Assembly: GCA_003448025.1 (NCBI GenBank)
Contig: DLXL01000621.1
Coordinates: 1 to 8,864 of the forward strand
Length of the DNA: 8,864 bases
Direction of reading: 5' to 3'
Source of the DNA: Saprospirales bacterium
GTDB taxonomy: Bacteria > Bacteroidota > Bacteroidia > Chitinophagales > Saprospiraceae
Position numbers and translations under genes: made by a program
Shown: in pieces, positions 6,908 through 8,864 of the stretch
How positions within the stretch are numbered: position 1 is the first letter of the stretch
Layout: each line of letters opens with the position of its first letter
Notes under the pieces: model-generated
The model's input: only the letters and a program-made list of their open reading frames with translations
Told to the model about the DNA's origin: nothing
Databases searched by the model: none

Positions 6908-8770
6908 TCACCTCACAATCAACACCGGAATCTCCACCGCGTGCCGCACCGCGCCAACTGTTGTGCCAAAGACAAGGTCTTTAAACGCCCGGTGTCCGTG
7001 AGCACCCATCACCAGCAGATCTGCATTTTTCTCCTTAACCAGCAATGGAATAGCCTTTTTGGCAGAGCCATACCCAATGAATGCTTCGCAGGCATAACCC
7101 ATTTCACTGAGTGCGTTAGCGTATTGCTCCAAAATCAAGGCATCCGCACGTGTTTCCTGGTCGTGAATTTCATTGCCCATTACCCAGGCGCCGGCAGTTT
7201 CCACGGCATGAAAAAGCAGATAATGCGCGTGCTTTCCACCTACATGCAAGGCGTGTTCTATCGTTTTCTGATCTGCAGAGGAAAAGTCGAGTGCAATCGC
7301 AATTTGCCCGTATTCCTTTTTTTGTAAATCTACAATGCCTTTAAAAACGCCATGTGGCAGGTAGGTTCTGGAGTTTAGCTGGTGTTTCACCAGCAAGGGC
7401 TTTGCCACGATGTATACCAATATCCCCAATGAAAATAGCAGCAATGGAGTAACTATAAAATCCACAACCCAATGCCCTTCTTTAGCCCATTCAATGATTT
7501 TTTGTACGACCAGCCAGATGTTAAGCGCCACGATGATGGAAGCGCTCACCCAGCCACCCAGTTTCGCCCAAAAGCCAATAGCAAATTGCCCCATTCTGCG
7601 TTTATCACTCACATAATGTAACAGCGGGATAATGGCAAATCCGAGTTGCATACTTAGAATCACCTGACTCATGACCAACATGTCGCCAGTAGCTTGCTCG
7701 CCCATTACATTTACCACTATGATGGCCGGTACTACCGCCAGCAATCGGGTAATGATCCGGCGCAGCCAGGGTGCAATGCGCAAATCGAGATAACCCTCCA
7801 TTACAATCTGTCCGGCCAGAGTACCGGTAACGGTGCTGCTTTGGCCGGCAGCAATGAGTGCAATGGCAAACAAGGCCGGTGCATAACTTTTTCCCAGCAG
7901 GGGCTCCAGTAAACGGTGGGCATCCTGAATTTCCGATACGCCATTGTACCCGTTTTTATAGAAAACAGCCGCTGCCAGGATCAAAATAGCAGCATTGACA
8001 AACAACGCCAGGTTGAGGGCAATGGCGGAGTCGATGATATTGTACCGGATGGCCTTTTTTAATCCTTCAAACGTTCTTGCCACTTTGCGGGATTGTACGA
8101 GTGCAGAATGCAGGTACAAGTTGTGCGGCATAACCGTAGCCCCAATGATCCCAATGGCAATAAACAGTGCCTCGGTATTGGGAATACTGGGCACAAAGCC
8201 GCCAGCAATCTCTCCAAGGGAAGGTTTTGCTAAAAACATTTGAATAGCAAAGGCGCCGCCAATAATCAGGACTAAGCCTAAAATAAATGCCTCCAACTTC
8301 CGGACACCCAACTGCATGAGAAATAGCAACAGGAACGAATCCAAAACACTGATAGCAATACCCCAGGTAAGCGGCAGCCCGAACAACAACTGCAAACCGA
8401 TGGCCATACCCACCACCTCGGCCAGATCAGTGGCGGCAATGGCTATTTCGGCCAGGATATAATTGAAGATATTGACCGGCATGGGGTACAATTCCCTGCT
8501 GGCCTGCGCCAGATCCCGCTGGGCCACCACCCCCAGTCTGGCCGACATGCTCTGCAACAACAGGGCAATGAGGTTCGACATGAGCAGGACCCACAACAGG
8601 GCATATCCAAACCGACTGCCCCCGGCCAGGTCGGTAGCCCAGTTGCCGGGATCCATATAGCCTACACTCACCAGGTACGCCGGACCCAGGAAAGCAAAAA
8701 GGCGTTTAAAAAAAGAACCTTTTACCTCGGTATTAACCGTACTGTGTACTTCGGACAGGGATTGATGCAT
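6908..8770 (-). CDS. mntH: Nramp/MntH-type divalent metal transporter fused to a UspA domain
   Basis: The 620-residue product imports divalent metal, probably Mn2+ or Fe2+, by proton coupling across the inner membrane (family knowledge). Residues ~20-460 are an Nramp domain with about eleven hydrophobic segments. The metal-site motifs are intact: DPGN at 40-43 in the first helix and MPHN at 214-217 in the sixth, the Met being typical of Mn/Fe carriers. After a linker, residues ~487-620 form a cytoplasmic UspA domain starting YGQIAIALD. Its nucleotide-binding signature is complete: G589-2x-G592-9x-G602-T603, then VRHAVEIPVLIV at the end. Ordinary MntH proteins are near 410-440 residues, so the UspA part accounts for the extra length. 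The fusion suggests that ATP or another nucleotide tunes transport, an inference. The ATG at 8770 gives a short polar N-terminus before the first helix; later starts would cut into it. The symbol is by family, not proven orthology. Confidence 0.93.
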   Translation of the reverse strand: MHQSLSEVHSTVNTEVKGSFFKRLFAFLGPAYLVSVGYMDPGNWATDLAGGSRFGYALLWVLLMSNLIALLLQSMSARLGVVAQRDLAQASRELYPMPVNIFNYILAEIAIAATDLAEVVGMAIGLQLLFGLPLTWGIAISVLDSFLLLFLMQLGVRKLEAFILGLVLIIGGAFAIQMFLAKPSLGEIAGGFVPSIPNTEALFIAIGIIGATVMPHNLYLHSALVQSRKVARTFEGLKKAIRYNIIDSAIALNLALFVNAAILILAAAVFYKNGYNGVSEIQDAHRLLEPLLGKSYAPALFAIALIAAGQSSTVTGTLAGQIVMEGYLDLRIAPWLRRIITRLLAVVPAIIVVNVMGEQATGDMLVMSQVILSMQLGFAIIPLLHYVSDKRRMGQFAIGFWAKLGGWVSASIIVALNIWLVVQKIIEWAKEGHWVVDFIVTPLLLFSLGILVYIVAKPLLVKHQLNSRTYLPHGVFKGIVDLQKKEYGQIAIALDFSSADQKTIEHALHVGGKHAHYLLFHAVETAGAWVMGNEIHDQETRADALILEQYANALSEMGYACEAFIGYGSAKKAIPLLVKEKNADLLVMGAHGHRAFKDLVFGTTVGAVRHAVEIPVLIVR

Positions 8771-8775
8771 GGGAC

Positions 8776-8807
8776 GAGTGTTTGAGTGTTTGAGTTTTTG
8801 AGTGTTT
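8776..8807. repeat. Four 8-bp tandem repeats upstream of the Nramp-UspA gene
   Basis: On the + strand the unit GAGTGTTT occurs at 8776, 8784 and 8800, with a one-base variant GAGTTTTT at 8792. The array ends only 5 bp before the transporter start codon, so it lies in the 5' leader or ribosome-binding region of the mRNA. Copy-number change here would alter leader length without changing the protein. Confidence 0.85.
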
Positions 8808-8842
8808 TAGTTGGCGTTGGGTTTGAGATTTGTGTAGGTTAT

Positions 8843-8864
8843 CCATCGTCCATCGTCCATCGTC
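8843..8864. repeat. 7-bp tandem repeat array running into the window edge
   Basis: The unit CCATCGT is present in three exact copies (8843, 8850, 8857), followed by C at the last base of the window, so the array may continue. On the transporter's strand it reads as repeated ACGATGG. It lies about 73 bp upstream of the start codon, where a promoter could sit. No promoter box was recognised in it. Confidence 0.85.

Noticed and set aside
5309..6949. Integrative element with att-like repeats
   Set aside because: The flanking repeat lies at a gene 3' end as such elements prefer, but no integrase or other mobility gene lies between, so duplication with decay is as likely.
6941..8660. Several + strand ORFs of 64-128 codons opposite the transporter gene
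   Set aside because: They are antisense to a gene with clear Nramp and UspA motifs and show no recognisable domains; the longest reflects the GC-rich antisense frame.

Overview
The window looks like chromosomal DNA from a member of the Bacteroidota, most plausibly a Saprospiria/Sphingobacteriia-type gliding or aquatic lineage. The reasons are a long secreted protein ending in a type IX secretion (T9SS) C-terminal sorting domain, PKD-like and SprB-like repeats, the Bacteroidota 'DYVF...HLPGIPS...EKIEE' C-terminal domain, an Nramp-UspA fusion, and little Shine-Dalgarno signal before the starts. The lineage is inferred from gene families only.

Region 1 (2-5304, + strand) is a tight three-gene run with 12 bp and 5 bp gaps, probably one operon. 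It holds the 3' part of a large T9SS-exported, PKD-like repeat protein and two Sec-exported proteins. The two Sec-exported proteins share a Cys-rich module: a Cys-rich head, a short 'VGIGT...LAVKGGI' beta segment, a DYVF domain and a coiled-coil-like tail. The module occurs twice in the first of these proteins and once in the second, so there are three copies in about 2.5 kb. I infer a cell-surface or adhesin-like assembly; nothing in the sequence gives the function.

Region 2 (5305-5682) has no intact gene of ordinary size. At its left edge is a 42-base relic matching 39/42 bases of the 3' end of the Nramp-UspA gene 1.6 kb away. The relic encodes the same 13 C-terminal residues and stop codon on the minus strand. 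Its right edge holds an 11-codon ATG ORF whose stop overlaps the next start as ATGA.

Region 3 (5683-6888, + strand) is a secreted TlpA-like thioredoxin-fold protein with a CAPC active site and an unassigned N-terminal domain. A perfect 12-bp inverted repeat followed by a T tract lies inside its signal-peptide region.

Region 4 (6908-8770, - strand) converges on region 3 with only 19 bp between stops. It is an Nramp/MntH-type divalent metal transporter fused to a C-terminal UspA domain with a complete nucleotide-binding motif. Upstream (8771-8864) are two short tandem arrays, one of 8 bp and one of 7 bp units. The DNA here is clearly more GC-rich than in regions 1-3.

No tRNA, rRNA, CRISPR array, integrase, transposase or convincing promoter was found.
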